DNA of 64,000 bases from Desulfocapsa sp. (GTDB lineage: Bacteria; Desulfobacterota; Desulfobulbia; Desulfobulbales; Desulfocapsaceae), in assembly GCA_030145625.1 (NCBI GenBank), contig JAQYVF010000015.1, positions 1-64,000 of the forward strand. Reading direction: 5' to 3'. Positions within the stretch are counted from its first letter, which is position 1, and each line of letters opens with the position of its first letter. Shown here in pieces: positions 37,607 to 46,467 of the stretch. The position numbers and the translations under genes were made by a program. Under the pieces are notes generated by a model. The model was not told where the DNA came from and did no database searches. It saw only the letters and a list, made by a program, of their open reading frames with translations.

Positions 37607-37873
37607 TTACTCCGCACCAGGGAGGTTCATGTTTTTTACATTCCCCAAAATTTCCGATTCAAGTTCGTGCAACAGGGTTTCATATTCTTCACGCCTTATC
37701 TGCGCTTCATTCCGGTCTGACTTTTTCCAGAATTCAAGTGCGTTGGCGCACCGACGGTAATCGGAACATAATGTCTGAAAGTTAGGGCTCTTTTTAAAAA
37801 GATGTTTGATTGTTTCCAAATGTTCCGGAAAACGTTGAATTACCGTAGAGGGGTCTATTTCGGTAACCTTCAT
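37607..37873 (-). CDS. Small soluble protein of unknown function
   Basis: The 88-residue product (MKVTEIDPSTVIQRFPEHLE) has no signal peptide and looks helical, with a charged C-terminal half (KKSDRNEAQIRREEYETLLH). It starts at ATG after AAAGGAAAAAG. Similar short proteins are often regulators or adaptors but I do not recognise the family. It is first in the minus-strand run and faces the regulator gene at 38059 across a divergent spacer. Confidence 0.65.
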   Translation of the reverse strand: MKVTEIDPSTVIQRFPEHLETIKHLFKKSPNFQTLCSDYRRCANALEFWKKSDRNEAQIRREEYETLLHELESEILGNVKNMNLPGAE

Positions 37874-37945
37874 AGCTTTTTCCTTTTTTACTGCTCAAAC
37901 AGGGGTAAAAAATTATTCGGCTATTTATTCGGAAATCCAAAAGAA

Positions 37946-37963
37946 ATTCAATTTTTATTGAAT
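37946..37963. promoter_or_regulatory. Inverted repeat in the divergent spacer, possible operator
   Basis: ATTCAAT (37946-37952) and ATTGAAT (37957-37963) form a perfect 7-bp inverted repeat with a TTTT centre. It lies between the divergent gene starts at 37873 and 38059. The region is AT-rich and could carry promoters for both directions. Binding by the adjacent regulator is a guess. Confidence 0.35.
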
Positions 37964-38058
37964 AGTCATTCAGTAAAAAGGTATACAGTTATTTGATTAT
38001 AAGGGGAAAGGGGGCTGTTTTTGTACCTAAATTAGGATAAATTCATCTACTTCAACTT

Positions 38059-39744
38059 ATGGATAGCAAGGACTCAGTGAACAAAGGTGGAAACAAACAG
38101 GTCGATTTTGTCGAAGCAGACAGAGACCATTCGAAAGTGAAAAAAGGTCATCAGTCCCGCGGTGAAGATGAAAGCGTTTTTGCACACGATGCAATCCAGC
38201 AGCAGTTCCAGAGAATTCTTGCAAGTCCTGATTTCGACGCAACAAGGCAGCAGCGCGCTTTACTCCATTTTGTAGTTTCTCAGACTCTGGCCGGCAATAA
38301 GCATTGTATCAAAGGGTATACGGTGGCAACACAGGTATTCGGACGAGATGCGAACTTTGACCAGGCAATCGATCCTATTGTAAGCATTCAGGCCAATAAA
38401 CTGCGCCGGTCTCTTGAACGGTATTACCTCTTATCCGGAAAAGACGATATCATTCATATTGACATCCCAAAAGGGTCTTATGTCCCAGTATTCACTAGGA
38501 AATGTCAGTGTGGAGCGAACTCGCCATCGCGGAGAAGCCTTGATCGGCAGGCCTGTTCAGAGGATACCTGGCCAACCGTACTCATCAAATCATTCCACAA
38601 CCTGACAAATGATCCCGGAAAGGATTACTTGGGGGCTGGTTTTGCAACCGAACTTGCTGCGGAGATCAATACGTTTCAATGGATCAATGTCCTGCGATAC
38701 GGATCTGAAGGGAAGGGAAGAAGAGGTTCGGATAGCGGGGCCCGTTTTGTTATTGAGGGGTATATCAGTGGAAACCAGAAAGGCTTCAAAGTTATAGCCA
38801 ACCTGATGGATACGAAAACCGACAGACAGATTTGGAGCGACACTCAGCGCTTTGCCGGTGATCTATCCGAAATTATATTTTTTCAGGAAAAAGTTGCCGC
38901 AGCTGTGGGTGTCAACATTGCCGGAGAGATGGGGGCCATTACCAGGACTTTGTTTGTCGAGTCAAGGGGGAAGCAGCCAGATCAGTTAAACACCTATGAA
39001 GCCATCCTGCAATACCATCAATACGATCAGACACTCTCACCTGGAGATTTCTTAAAATCTATTGAAGCGCTGGAAAACGCAATTATAAATGAACCTGAAT
39101 GCGGTCAGGTCTGGTCGTTTCTTGCTCGGCTGTATGCCAATATATTTAGTCTGGAGATTCCAGGATTTGATATTGAAGACGCAGGACAAAAAGCTCTTGA
39201 ATATGCTGAAAAGGGAGCAATACTCAATCCAGATAATCAGGGCGCATACGGCGTACTGGCTTTAGTCAGAATGTTCAGTAATGATATTGCTGCCGCACGT
39301 CGCGACATAAATTTGGCCTATGAAAAGAACCCCAATTCCCTCTACCAGATGGATGGTATCGGTTATATAAAAACCCTTCTGGGCGACTGGACACATGGGC
39401 CGGAACTGATTAGAAAGGCTATTAAATTCAACCCTTACTATAATCCGGTGGTCCATTATGCCCTGTGGGTAAATTGTCTTCGGCAGCAGGATTTCCAGAA
39501 TGCCTATCTGGAAACAACAGAACTCAGGATACCAGCCGTATTCTGGTATCCACTGGCCAAGGCTTCAACTTTAGGCCTCCTGGGCAGAATTGACAAAGGC
39601 AGAAAGTTTGCCAGGGACCTGATGGAATTGAAGCCCGATTTTCAGGAGCGCGGCCGTGTGCTGATCGGGAGGTATATCAAGTTCAACGATATTACTGATC
39701 TTGTTATCCAAGGGCTGGACAGGGTGGGGGTAAAAGTTGATTAG
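38059..39744 (+). CDS. Winged-helix, TolB-like and TPR regulator
   Basis: The 561-residue protein has an N-terminal region (about 45-150) resembling the DNA-binding domain of TPR-type regulators. It includes QQRALLHFVVSQTLAG, VATQVFGRDANFDQAIDPIV and NKLRRSLERYYLLSG, ending IPKGSYVPVFTRK. A TolB/FlgO-like domain follows (about 175-300, LIKSFHNLTNDPGKDYLGAG). TPR-like helices occupy the rest (ALEYAEKGAILNPDN, ARRDINLAYEKNPNSLYQ). There are no membrane segments. It is divergent from the exported-protein run, and control of that run is plausible. The start has a weak ribosome site. Confidence 0.7.
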   Translation: MDSKDSVNKGGNKQVDFVEADRDHSKVKKGHQSRGEDESVFAHDAIQQQFQRILASPDFDATRQQRALLHFVVSQTLAGNKHCIKGYTVATQVFGRDANFDQAIDPIVSIQANKLRRSLERYYLLSGKDDIIHIDIPKGSYVPVFTRKCQCGANSPSRRSLDRQACSEDTWPTVLIKSFHNLTNDPGKDYLGAGFATELAAEINTFQWINVLRYGSEGKGRRGSDSGARFVIEGYISGNQKGFKVIANLMDTKTDRQIWSDTQRFAGDLSEIIFFQEKVAAAVGVNIAGEMGAITRTLFVESRGKQPDQLNTYEAILQYHQYDQTLSPGDFLKSIEALENAIINEPECGQVWSFLARLYANIFSLEIPGFDIEDAGQKALEYAEKGAILNPDNQGAYGVLALVRMFSNDIAAARRDINLAYEKNPNSLYQMDGIGYIKTLLGDWTHGPELIRKAIKFNPYYNPVVHYALWVNCLRQQDFQNAYLETTELRIPAVFWYPLAKASTLGLLGRIDKGRKFARDLMELKPDFQERGRVLIGRYIKFNDITDLVIQGLDRVGVKVD

Positions 39745-39825
39745 CCTCCCGCGCAGGTCTCAAATCCATTGCCAAATGATTGATATATCCCCTCATCTGT
39801 CGGGTAACTGTTCATGAAGTTGTTT

Positions 39826-40200
39826 TTACGGGGGATGTATATACCTTGGCAAGGGGCCTTTTAATGGGTACCCCGGCCCGATGGATGATATATGAATTAA
39901 AGCCTCATTCGGAGGGGGCAGTTGCCTTGTTCCGATTTGCAACCCGAGAACTCTACCAAGCGATTGCACTATCCCATGGCCTCGCCAGAAGAAACTGTCG
40001 CCGTTTATGAGCACGATGATGGCATGGTCGTATTTACTGTAGGCTCCAGCATGATAGCCGGGGAGGTCCCCATCGTGTCCAATTTAGCCTTGATAGTTTT
40101 CGACGCCGAGACCGTAGCCGAAGTCCGGTGTACCGGTGTCTACGTAGCGGTGCATTTCTTTCATGAGGTGGCGCAGAAATAGTGGACACAATGGTATGTC
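39826..40200 (-). pseudogene. C-terminal remnant of a serine hydrolase (beta-lactamase/PBP family)
   Basis: One minus-strand frame reads LRHLMKEMHRYVDTGTPDFG, then YGLGVENYQG, an in-frame TAA, then IGHDGDLPGYHAGAYSKYDH and AIIVLINGDS. The YGLGxxxxxG...GHxGxxPGY pattern is the third conserved region of class C beta-lactamase-like serine hydrolases. The in-frame stop and missing N-terminal two thirds show that the gene is dead. The rest of 39745-40271 shows no gene. Confidence 0.75.
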
Positions 40201-40271
40201 ACTGTCGTGGAAATAACGGGAGGTGTTGTGTTCGGAGACTGTCGCAGATTTTCAGAAAAACTCCGGTCGGA

Positions 40272-41258
40272 TCAGCCGAGTACGCTCATTGCTTCAGCAA
40301 GTTCGTCATGGAACTCAGCAACGGTTTCGTAAAAGACCTCGGTTCCATAGGAGAAGTGGAGAAGTATGTTGTTCAACCGATCAGGAATATAGGGAAAGAG
40401 CTTTTTGATGTTGACGATCCTGTTTTTTGAGAGCACGGACAGATCGCCTGGGACAATGGTATCGAGGACTGCTTGGCCCATGTCCGGGTGATTGAGGATA
40501 GTTTTCTGGTGGAACCTCTCCCGTGCGGTGAGGTAGGTCAGGATATTACCTAGCTCGTAGAGATCCAAGGCAAAGGGACGTTCCGGCATATAAAAGTCGT
40601 AATCAAAGTCTATCCAACGATAGAGGCCGGTATCACGTTCTACAAAGATGTGATCGCGACGGATATCTCCATGGCGAAGACCATTTTCATGGAGAAATTG
40701 AATTCCTTTGACACACTCAAGGAATTGACGAATGACCTCCGGAAACTTCTGGAAGAAGTATTCCTGATGGGAGAGTTCGCCCCGATGGATGTATTTATCC
40801 AGACGACTGCCGCCGATGATATCGAGGATGCGTACCAGATTGTTCCCCTCGTCCAGAACACTGCGACCATGCATGAAGTGCGGGTGATCTTTCACAAGTT
40901 CAAGGACACGGGCCTCCTTTTCCGGGTTGCGGTAGCAGTTGATGGTAAATTGACCCAACTGCATGTCAAAGGTTTCGTGGAAGACAAGCTTGAGAATGAA
41001 TTTTTCTCCATTCTCAAGGTCCTCGGTGCGGGGGACCCAGGGTTTGACCTGCTCTTCGATTCCGAAACGCCCTTCTCTGGTATAGCCGGTAACCAGCAGA
41101 AATCGATTGTCAATGGCAATGATGTCGCCATAATCGATGGCCGTAAAATTACTGGTGTCTGTGAAATAACGCGGGGGTCTGCGAAGACTGCGGGTTACTC
41201 GGTGGCGCTTGAGTGCTCCGTGCAGGCGTTGCGGAAGAATGTCAAGTGCGTATTCCAT
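40272..41258 (-). CDS. Protein kinase-like protein with HGD catalytic loop
   Basis: The 328-residue protein has features of the kinase fold. Lys90 lies in GEKFILKLVFHE, Glu115 is a candidate C-helix residue, and the catalytic loop is HGDIRRDHIFV (His196-Asp198), followed by WIDFDYD with Asp217 as the metal-binding aspartate. The HGD form replaces HRD and is seen in aminoglycoside-kinase and lipopolysaccharide-kinase-like proteins. The substrate is unknown. The start has only a weak ribosome site. It follows the UspA gene by six bases, so the two are probably co-transcribed and may act in stress signalling. Confidence 0.7.
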   Translation of the reverse strand: MEYALDILPQRLHGALKRHRVTRSLRRPPRYFTDTSNFTAIDYGDIIAIDNRFLLVTGYTREGRFGIEEQVKPWVPRTEDLENGEKFILKLVFHETFDMQLGQFTINCYRNPEKEARVLELVKDHPHFMHGRSVLDEGNNLVRILDIIGGSRLDKYIHRGELSHQEYFFQKFPEVIRQFLECVKGIQFLHENGLRHGDIRRDHIFVERDTGLYRWIDFDYDFYMPERPFALDLYELGNILTYLTARERFHQKTILNHPDMGQAVLDTIVPGDLSVLSKNRIVNIKKLFPYIPDRLNNILLHFSYGTEVFYETVAEFHDELAEAMSVLG

Positions 41259-41264
41259 AGGCCC

Positions 41265-41717
41265 TTAACCGACGACCCAAACGGTGAAGTCGCTGCAGTG
41301 GTGGACTATACCATTGGAGATGGACCCGAAGAGGAACTCCTCGGCCTTTGATACTCCGCGTTTTCCCACCACCACCGTACCGAATTGTCCTTCAGCCTGT
41401 ACCTCGAGTATGGCCTGGCTGATGGTGATATGATCCGCCATTTTAGACTGAGTTATCACTTTCTTTTGTAACTTGTACTTCTCCAGAAAATCCATCGAGT
41501 TTTGAAATATAACCTCGGCGGCGGCAGTTTTTTCCTGCTGATAGTCGGAGAGTGATCCGCCCCTGCTGTAGTAGTTGGGCGGCGGTTCCGGATAGATATA
41601 AAGCAGGCAGAGTTCGGCATCGGGGAGATTGCTGATGATGTCCGCAGTATAGTTCAGTGCCTTTATTGACGTTTCGGATTGATCGACTGCGATCAGGATC
41701 TTTTTCCAGTCATTCAT
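41265..41717 (-). CDS. Universal stress protein (UspA family)
   Basis: The 150-residue product starts MNDWKKILIAVDQSETSIKA, the typical first strand and helix of the Usp fold. It ends with GTVVVGKRGVSKAEEFLFGS, then SNGIVHHCSDFTVWVVG. The Gx2Gx9GS/T-type ATP-binding motif is represented by GKRGVSKAEEFLFGS. Members bind ATP and help survival in stress. Start chosen at ATG 41717, seven bases after GAGG. It is the first gene of a two-gene operon with the kinase-like protein. Confidence 0.88.
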   Translation of the reverse strand: MNDWKKILIAVDQSETSIKALNYTADIISNLPDAELCLLYIYPEPPPNYYSRGGSLSDYQQEKTAAAEVIFQNSMDFLEKYKLQKKVITQSKMADHITISQAILEVQAEGQFGTVVVGKRGVSKAEEFLFGSISNGIVHHCSDFTVWVVG

Positions 41718-41761
41718 AGTCACACCTCGTCAGGTTTTGAGCAAAACGAGACAGTCGCGCA

Positions 41762-42703
41762 TCATGATCTTGATTGATGGTGTTCAATCAACTTAACCAG
41801 CTCCACCATGGTCTGCTGGGTGGGTGTTTTTACCCCGATCTCCTCACCAAAAGCGGTCAGTGCACCGCACTGGGCATCGATCTCGGTCTTCTTTTTATTG
41901 AGAATATCCTGGAACATGGAGGAAAGAGTACCTGAGGATTTTTTACAGGTCTCAAAGAGAAGGTCATAAAGATCCGGAAAGACCAGATCAATGGATTTGG
42001 CTTGGGCTACCATTTTTCCTTCATCAACAAGGCGTTTGAGGAGAGTAATGGACTCCATCTGTTCAAGAAGCTCACCATTGCGGACTTGGAGGATGGAGGT
42101 GACGGCGTTGATCGCCGAGTAGACAATGACTTTGCACCAGAGACGGCCGACGACCCTCTTGACCATGGTGCAGGGGAGAGAGCACTGGTTGAGTAAGGTG
42201 CTCAGTTCGTTGACCCGCTCAGACACTCTTCCGTCAAGCTCACCAATATAGGTCTTTCCCCCCCCGCCATTTCGGACAACGCCTGGCCCCAGGGAGGTGC
42301 CGGACATAAAGGTAAAGCCGCCAATGATATTTCGCCGTCCGACAACTTGTTCCATCAGTTCCAGGTTGCCAAGCCCGGTCTGCAGGCTCAGAAGTGGTGA
42401 ATGATCGGTTACCAGGTGGCTTACCTGCTGCACGGCCTGCAGAGTATCAAAGGATTTCACGGCCAGGATGACCAGGTCACAACTTGTCAGCTCGTTACCA
42501 TCTGTTACAGCAGAAACAGGGCTGTAAGACGCCGCATCAGGGCTGGTGGCATCAAACTCAAGAAGCCCGACCCCTTGTTCGTTGAGGGCCTGCACTACTA
42601 CGTCGTTAGGGTCGACCAGGGTGACTTTGTTGCCCCCTTTGCCGATGCAAGCCCCAAATAACCTGCCTATTGCTCCTCCACCGACGATGACAATGTTCAT
42701 CAT
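41762..42703 (-). CDS. panE: 2-dehydropantoate 2-reductase family protein
   Basis: From ATG 42703, with GGGGGAGG seven bases upstream, the protein has 313 residues. The NAD(P) motif is MNIVIVGGGAIGRLFGA. CDLVILAVKSFDT follows, then GFTFMSGTSLGPGVVRNGG and VVGRLWCKVIVYSAINAVTS, where the conserved Lys contacts substrate. The family reduces ketopantoate to pantoate in CoA synthesis, but many paralogues act on other 2-keto acids. It stands alone here without other pan genes, so the substrate is uncertain. Confidence 0.78.
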   Translation of the reverse strand: MMNIVIVGGGAIGRLFGACIGKGGNKVTLVDPNDVVVQALNEQGVGLLEFDATSPDAASYSPVSAVTDGNELTSCDLVILAVKSFDTLQAVQQVSHLVTDHSPLLSLQTGLGNLELMEQVVGRRNIIGGFTFMSGTSLGPGVVRNGGGGKTYIGELDGRVSERVNELSTLLNQCSLPCTMVKRVVGRLWCKVIVYSAINAVTSILQVRNGELLEQMESITLLKRLVDEGKMVAQAKSIDLVFPDLYDLLFETCKKSSGTLSSMFQDILNKKKTEIDAQCGALTAFGEEIGVKTPTQQTMVELVKLIEHHQSRS

Positions 42704-43464
42704 AACATGCCTCCCCCTGCACTTTTCCAATTTTCGTTCCTCGAAAAGATTCTTATCTTATTTTATCATCCGCAGGCTGAGACATCAAATGTTTTCAAGT
42801 AGGTAGGGAAAATAAAGATGAAAGCCAAGACCAGAGATACGGGTGTTCCAACCCGCATCGTCCCCATGAAAAATATTTTTTTGTTCCATATATTTTTTCA
42901 AGAAATAGAGAGTTTTTTCCTTGTAGGCCGCGGAACTATTGACTTCAAATTTTCTGTTTGCGATAGTTATAATGTCTTTTCAGGGCATGGAACTGTGCGG
43001 GGCAACTGAAAAGTATTGGAAGGAGCACGAAAGCTAAAGAATAAAACAGTTCATAGCCTTTGTTGGGGTGCAAGTCTGGAAGTCAATCATTTTTCATCTT
43101 CACAGAAGAATCGTTATGAAAAGAGTGAAGCGTTGTACCATCTTCCTACCTGGCAAGGTGCTTTGAGAATAGCAGATGTGAGTCGTACTGTTTATGAGGC
43201 TTTCTATCACTGCACCAAGGCGAAGTATGTTTTTTGATCATCCCTTACCTTACTTTCAGTCATCAGAGTGAAATGTTATTTATTGTTGTTGTAGAAGGTT
43301 AACGCCTTCATCTTTCACGTGAACTCCATTTTGTTGGTATTTGCACAGGAAGCAGTGGTGGGTGAAGGAAGAGAGTAGAATAAGTTTTGCTTTTTTACGG
43401 TATCTCGTGAAGTATTCGTCGTCAAATTGGCTTGGTTCAGAGAGGAAGAGTAGGGGAGGAGACC
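42704..43464. other. Long intergenic region with no convincing gene
   Basis: About 760 bases between divergent genes panE and the PfpI-like gene. Short open frames occur at 42818-43009 and 43016-43237, but they lack ribosome sites and recognisable products. I see no repeat copies, tRNA or clear riboswitch. It may hold decayed sequence or an unrecognised RNA. Confidence 0.5.
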
Positions 43465-43980
43465 ATGAAGGCACTCATTGTAAGTGGAGATCTGTTTGAA
43501 GATTCTGAACTGCTGGTACCCTGGTACCGGCTGCTTGAGGAAAATATTGGTGTTGATATTGCTTCCTTCAAAATTGGAACGATCACCGGCAAACATCGGT
43601 ACGCGGTTGTAGCAAAAATTTCCCTGGATGAGATTGATCCATCTTCTTATGATTTACTTATTCTCCCCGGTGGCAAGGCACCGGCAAAATTGAGAAAAAA
43701 TGAAGCAGTGCTCGCTTTGGTCCATCAGTTTTTCTTGGATAATAAGACTGTTGCCGCCATTTGCCATGGTCCTCAGATCCTTGTCTCGGCTGGGGTGCTC
43801 ATGGGAAGGAAAGCCACTTGTTACAAAAGCGTGGCGGAAGAACTAAAGCGTGCGGGAGCCGACTACCGAGATGAGGAGGTCGTGGTGGATGGTAATTTGA
43901 TTACTTCAAGGGTTCCGGCGGATCTTCCTGCTTTTTCCCGAGAAATTATGAAAAAATGCAGGGGAGTCGGTATGGTGTGA
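43465..43980 (+). CDS. DJ-1/PfpI family protein
   Basis: From ATG 43465, after AGGGGAGGAG, the protein has 171 residues. It begins MKALIVSGDLFEDSELLVPW and has LLILPGGKAPAKLRKN, then VAAICHGPQILVSAGVL. The cysteine in AICHGP is the nucleophilic elbow of the DJ-1/PfpI superfamily, which includes proteases, glyoxalases and chaperones. DxxDLLILPGG is the usual Glu/Asp region. Substrate unknown. An in-frame TTG at 43432 lacks a ribosome site. Confidence 0.88.
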   Translation: MKALIVSGDLFEDSELLVPWYRLLEENIGVDIASFKIGTITGKHRYAVVAKISLDEIDPSSYDLLILPGGKAPAKLRKNEAVLALVHQFFLDNKTVAAICHGPQILVSAGVLMGRKATCYKSVAEELKRAGADYRDEEVVVDGNLITSRVPADLPAFSREIMKKCRGVGMV

Positions 43981-44111
43981 AGCGCATTTTCTGCAGGTGA
44001 TCTGCAGCAACTTTCTTGAAATAGTTGCCTTTCTGCGAGAAGTGCAGGGGGACACCTCCCATGTAATTGAAGGAGGTAGTTGCTCTGCAATGACCAAAAG
44101 GAGCATCATCA

Positions 44112-44492
44112 ATGACAGTGGATCATAAAAAACTGGCCGTCATTCATATTGTCAAGCGGGAGTTGGGGCTGTCCGATGACGAATATCGGGATATCCTGCA
44201 GCGTGAGACCGGTGTTCGCTCAGCAAAAGATCTGGATGAAAAAGGGTTCAGGCGTTTGATGCGTTTTTTTACAGCAAGCAGACACTACCGCATCAATAAG
44301 TATGGCCTCACATTCCGGCAGAAACTGTTTATCCGACATCTGGTTGATGATCTTAGCTGGGATGCACTCCATTTTAAAAACTTTCTGAACAAATTTTACC
44401 AAAAGACAGAGGTCGATAAGCTGACAAAGAAGGAAGCAAGCAAGGTCATTGAATCACTCAAAAATATACTTAAGCACGAGAGAGTTAAATAA
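44112..44492 (+). CDS. GemA/DUF1018-like protein
   Basis: The 126-residue protein starts MTVDHKKLAVIHIVKRELGL and continues with SDDEYRDILQRETGVRSAKD. This resembles the Mu-like phage regulatory protein GemA (DUF1018), whose chromosomal copies often lie outside prophages. The C-terminal half (LTFRQKLFIRHLVDDLSWD) fits the same family. It starts after AGGAG. No other phage gene is nearby, so it may be a domesticated copy of unknown role. Confidence 0.7.
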   Translation: MTVDHKKLAVIHIVKRELGLSDDEYRDILQRETGVRSAKDLDEKGFRRLMRFFTASRHYRINKYGLTFRQKLFIRHLVDDLSWDALHFKNFLNKFYQKTEVDKLTKKEASKVIESLKNILKHERVK

Positions 44493-44654
44493 GTTTGACA
44501 GTTTGTACACAATGCCTAAAAAAAATGATTTGAACTGGTGAGATAGAGGTTGATACTATTTGTCATTTTTATGATATCCTTCCTTGACCTGTGACACATT
44601 GTGGCAGTATGATTGGGAAATGCAATTTTAAACCCAATAATGCGGAGGAAGAAA

Positions 44655-45968
44655 ATGAAAAAACGTTTGTTGCCTGTCCTGTCTCTTTTTGCAGTGCTGG
44701 TCACTGTTCCTGTTGCCATGGCTCAAGTGCCGATGGCCAAGCTTTGTGGATCCTGCCATGACCCTGAGCCGGGAGTGATGATGGGTTTCTTGGAAAATAT
44801 TGCCATTAAATCCGGCACCATTCAGATGGATTTCATGACGCATAAGGAGGTGGTGAAGTTCAATGATGCCACCAAGGTTAAGTATGTTAAGAATTTTAAA
44901 GATATCCGTAATTACAAGAAAAAAGGATTTCAGATCAACTATGTAGAAAAAGATGGTGAGAAACTGGCAACGGAGATCATCAGATTTGATATCCTCAAAG
45001 TCATAGAGGATGATGAAAAACTGAGCAGGGATGAATTTAAGTTGCTTCGTCAGGATCCGAAAGTAAAGGTCTTTGATGTCCGTCCACCTATGAAGTATAA
45101 AATGGGTCATATTCCCAGTGCCGGGCTGATACCGGCTCCCGCTTTTGACAAGTTTATCAATAAGTTGCCTGAAGATAAATCTACCCCGATTGTTTTTTAC
45201 GGAGTAGGTGGTTGTCTCAGTCCCACTGCTTTAGTGAAGACCAAAGGTCTTGGCTATGATGATGTGAGAATTTATACAGGCGGATTTCCGGATTGGAGTA
45301 AACATGAATTTGGTACAGTGGCAGTTGACTGGCTGAAAGCGGCTATTAGCAAAGACATTCCTCATGTCCTCATTGACTTGCGCCCAGGCAGTGAAGTTGC
45401 TAAAGGCCATATCAAAGGAGCCGTTGCCATAGAATTTGCTGATCTTGGAACAAGCAAGGATAAATTTCCTGAAAGAAAGAATGCACCAATTATTTTCTAT
45501 GGTGAGAACAGTGAAAAGGCAGCAGAGCAGGTTATTGCATGGGGATATAAAGCGGTGCGACTATTGCCTGTCAGCTTTGTTCAGTGGAAAGAGGGCGGCG
45601 GTCCGGTAGAAACCGGTCAGGCGAAGAGTGTCATAACCTATGTGCCAAAACCAAAACCTGGGACCATTGGAGTTGAAGCGTTTGAAGAAATGGCAGTCAA
45701 AATCCCGGCCAATGTGCTCCTTGTCGATGTGAGAAATCCTGATGAACTTGAGGTTGGTAAAATTAAAGGTACTCATAATATTCCTGTTGATGTTATCGGA
45801 CAACGGATAACAGAGATCAAGGGTGATAAAGAAGTCGTTCTCTTTTGCAATACCGGAATCAGAGCTGAAATGGCCCACACGGTCTTGAAAGAGAAGGGTA
45901 TAGACAATAAGTATCTCGATGCCACCGTCACTTTTGATGAGGATGGATTCGAGGTGGAAGAAAACTAA
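44655..45968 (+). CDS. Periplasmic cytochrome c-triple rhodanese fusion
   Basis: From ATG 44655, with GGAGG upstream, the protein has 437 residues. A signal peptide (ending VAMAQ) is followed by one heme-binding motif, CGSCH (Cys31, Cys34, His35). Three rhodanese-like domains follow, marked by VKVFDVRPPMKYKMGHIPSA, HVLIDLRPGSEVAKGHIKGA and VLLVDVRNPDELEVGKIKGT. The first has a cysteine in GVGGCLSPTA and the third in FCNTGIRAEMA. The second lacks the cysteine (FYGENSEKAAEQ) and is probably inactive. The architecture suggests sulfur-atom or electron exchange in the periplasm. It is monocistronic, ending at a strong hairpin. Confidence 0.85.
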   Translation: MKKRLLPVLSLFAVLVTVPVAMAQVPMAKLCGSCHDPEPGVMMGFLENIAIKSGTIQMDFMTHKEVVKFNDATKVKYVKNFKDIRNYKKKGFQINYVEKDGEKLATEIIRFDILKVIEDDEKLSRDEFKLLRQDPKVKVFDVRPPMKYKMGHIPSAGLIPAPAFDKFINKLPEDKSTPIVFYGVGGCLSPTALVKTKGLGYDDVRIYTGGFPDWSKHEFGTVAVDWLKAAISKDIPHVLIDLRPGSEVAKGHIKGAVAIEFADLGTSKDKFPERKNAPIIFYGENSEKAAEQVIAWGYKAVRLLPVSFVQWKEGGGPVETGQAKSVITYVPKPKPGTIGVEAFEEMAVKIPANVLLVDVRNPDELEVGKIKGTHNIPVDVIGQRITEIKGDKEVVLFCNTGIRAEMAHTVLKEKGIDNKYLDATVTFDEDGFEVEEN

Positions 45969-45990
45969 AGAAAAGAACAGTGTGTTGTGG

Positions 45991-46036
45991 CAACCGATGC
46001 TGTTCAAGATCTCTTGAGGGGTGTCGGTTGTTTTTT
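45991..46036 (+). terminator. Rho-independent terminator of the heme-rhodanese gene
   Basis: CAACCGA (45991-45997) pairs with TCGGTTG (46024-46030), with an inner hairpin TCAAGA/TCTTGA. A T run (46031-46036) follows directly. Confidence 0.75.
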
Positions 46037-46043
46037 GTTGCTT

Positions 46044-46072
46044 ATTGAGGGAATGAGCATTTTTCCCTCAAT
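46044..46072. terminator. Second strong hairpin, possible backup terminator
   Basis: ATTGAGGGAA (46044-46053) pairs perfectly with TTCCCTCAAT (46063-46072). Short A/T runs are present on both sides, so it could terminate in either direction. Confidence 0.45.
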
Positions 46073-46156
46073 AAAATTCCTGCTTGATTTCTATTTTTTA
46101 AACCGTATACGATTTTTTTTATCTCTCTCTTCTTCGCAGTACATGGGGTGGCCTGT

Positions 46157-46325
46157 TCGCGGTTGAAACCGCTCCTACTTGGTTCCGTGGTGTTTGCCGT
46201 TATCCATGACTTCCAGTTACCTACCATTGCCCTGTAGGAGCGGATTCATCCGCGAAATCGGAGTTGCTGCTGACTGCTTGATTGTTTGCGTAGTGAGGGG
46301 GGCTGTCTACGGTTGAAACCGTTTT
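46157..46325 (+). repeat. REP/BIME-like block related to the array at 6.8 kb
   Basis: It contains TCGCGGTTGAAACCGCTCCT, then TGTAGGAGCGGATTCATCCG, then a partial third core ACGGTTGAAACCG. The spacer TTATCCATGACTTCCAGTTA matches that in the 6821-7141 array. One full unit and a partial second are present. The cores are palindromic and in opposite orientation, the BIME arrangement. Located between the heme-rhodanese gene and the FAAL operon. Confidence 0.85.
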
Positions 46326-46467
46326 TCCATATGGAGTGAATCATGAATTACTCGTTGTTTCGTCTTCTCCTTTAATCCAAGCCGGAAAAATGATAAACTA
46401 TATAAAGCGTTAAGGGAAAATCCTGTAAGTTTGCATCCTCTGTTAATCCCCTAAGATCAGGAGGTCT

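Noticed and set aside
37420-37617. Upstream extension of the third DUF1254 protein
   Set aside because: The internal ATG at 37419 has a strong AAAAGGAGAT site directly before a signal peptide. The extension would overlap the neighbouring gene.
40650-41351. 233-residue plus-strand ORF
   Set aside because: It overlaps the kinase-like and uspA genes antisense. The minus-strand products have recognisable folds and this one does not.
42818-43237. Two small plus-strand ORFs in the panE-pfpI gap
   Set aside because: No ribosome site, no recognisable motif and unlikely composition, so I treat the region as intergenic.
44112-44492. Prophage, suggested by the GemA-like gene
   Set aside because: No other phage genes, attachment sites or integrase flank it.
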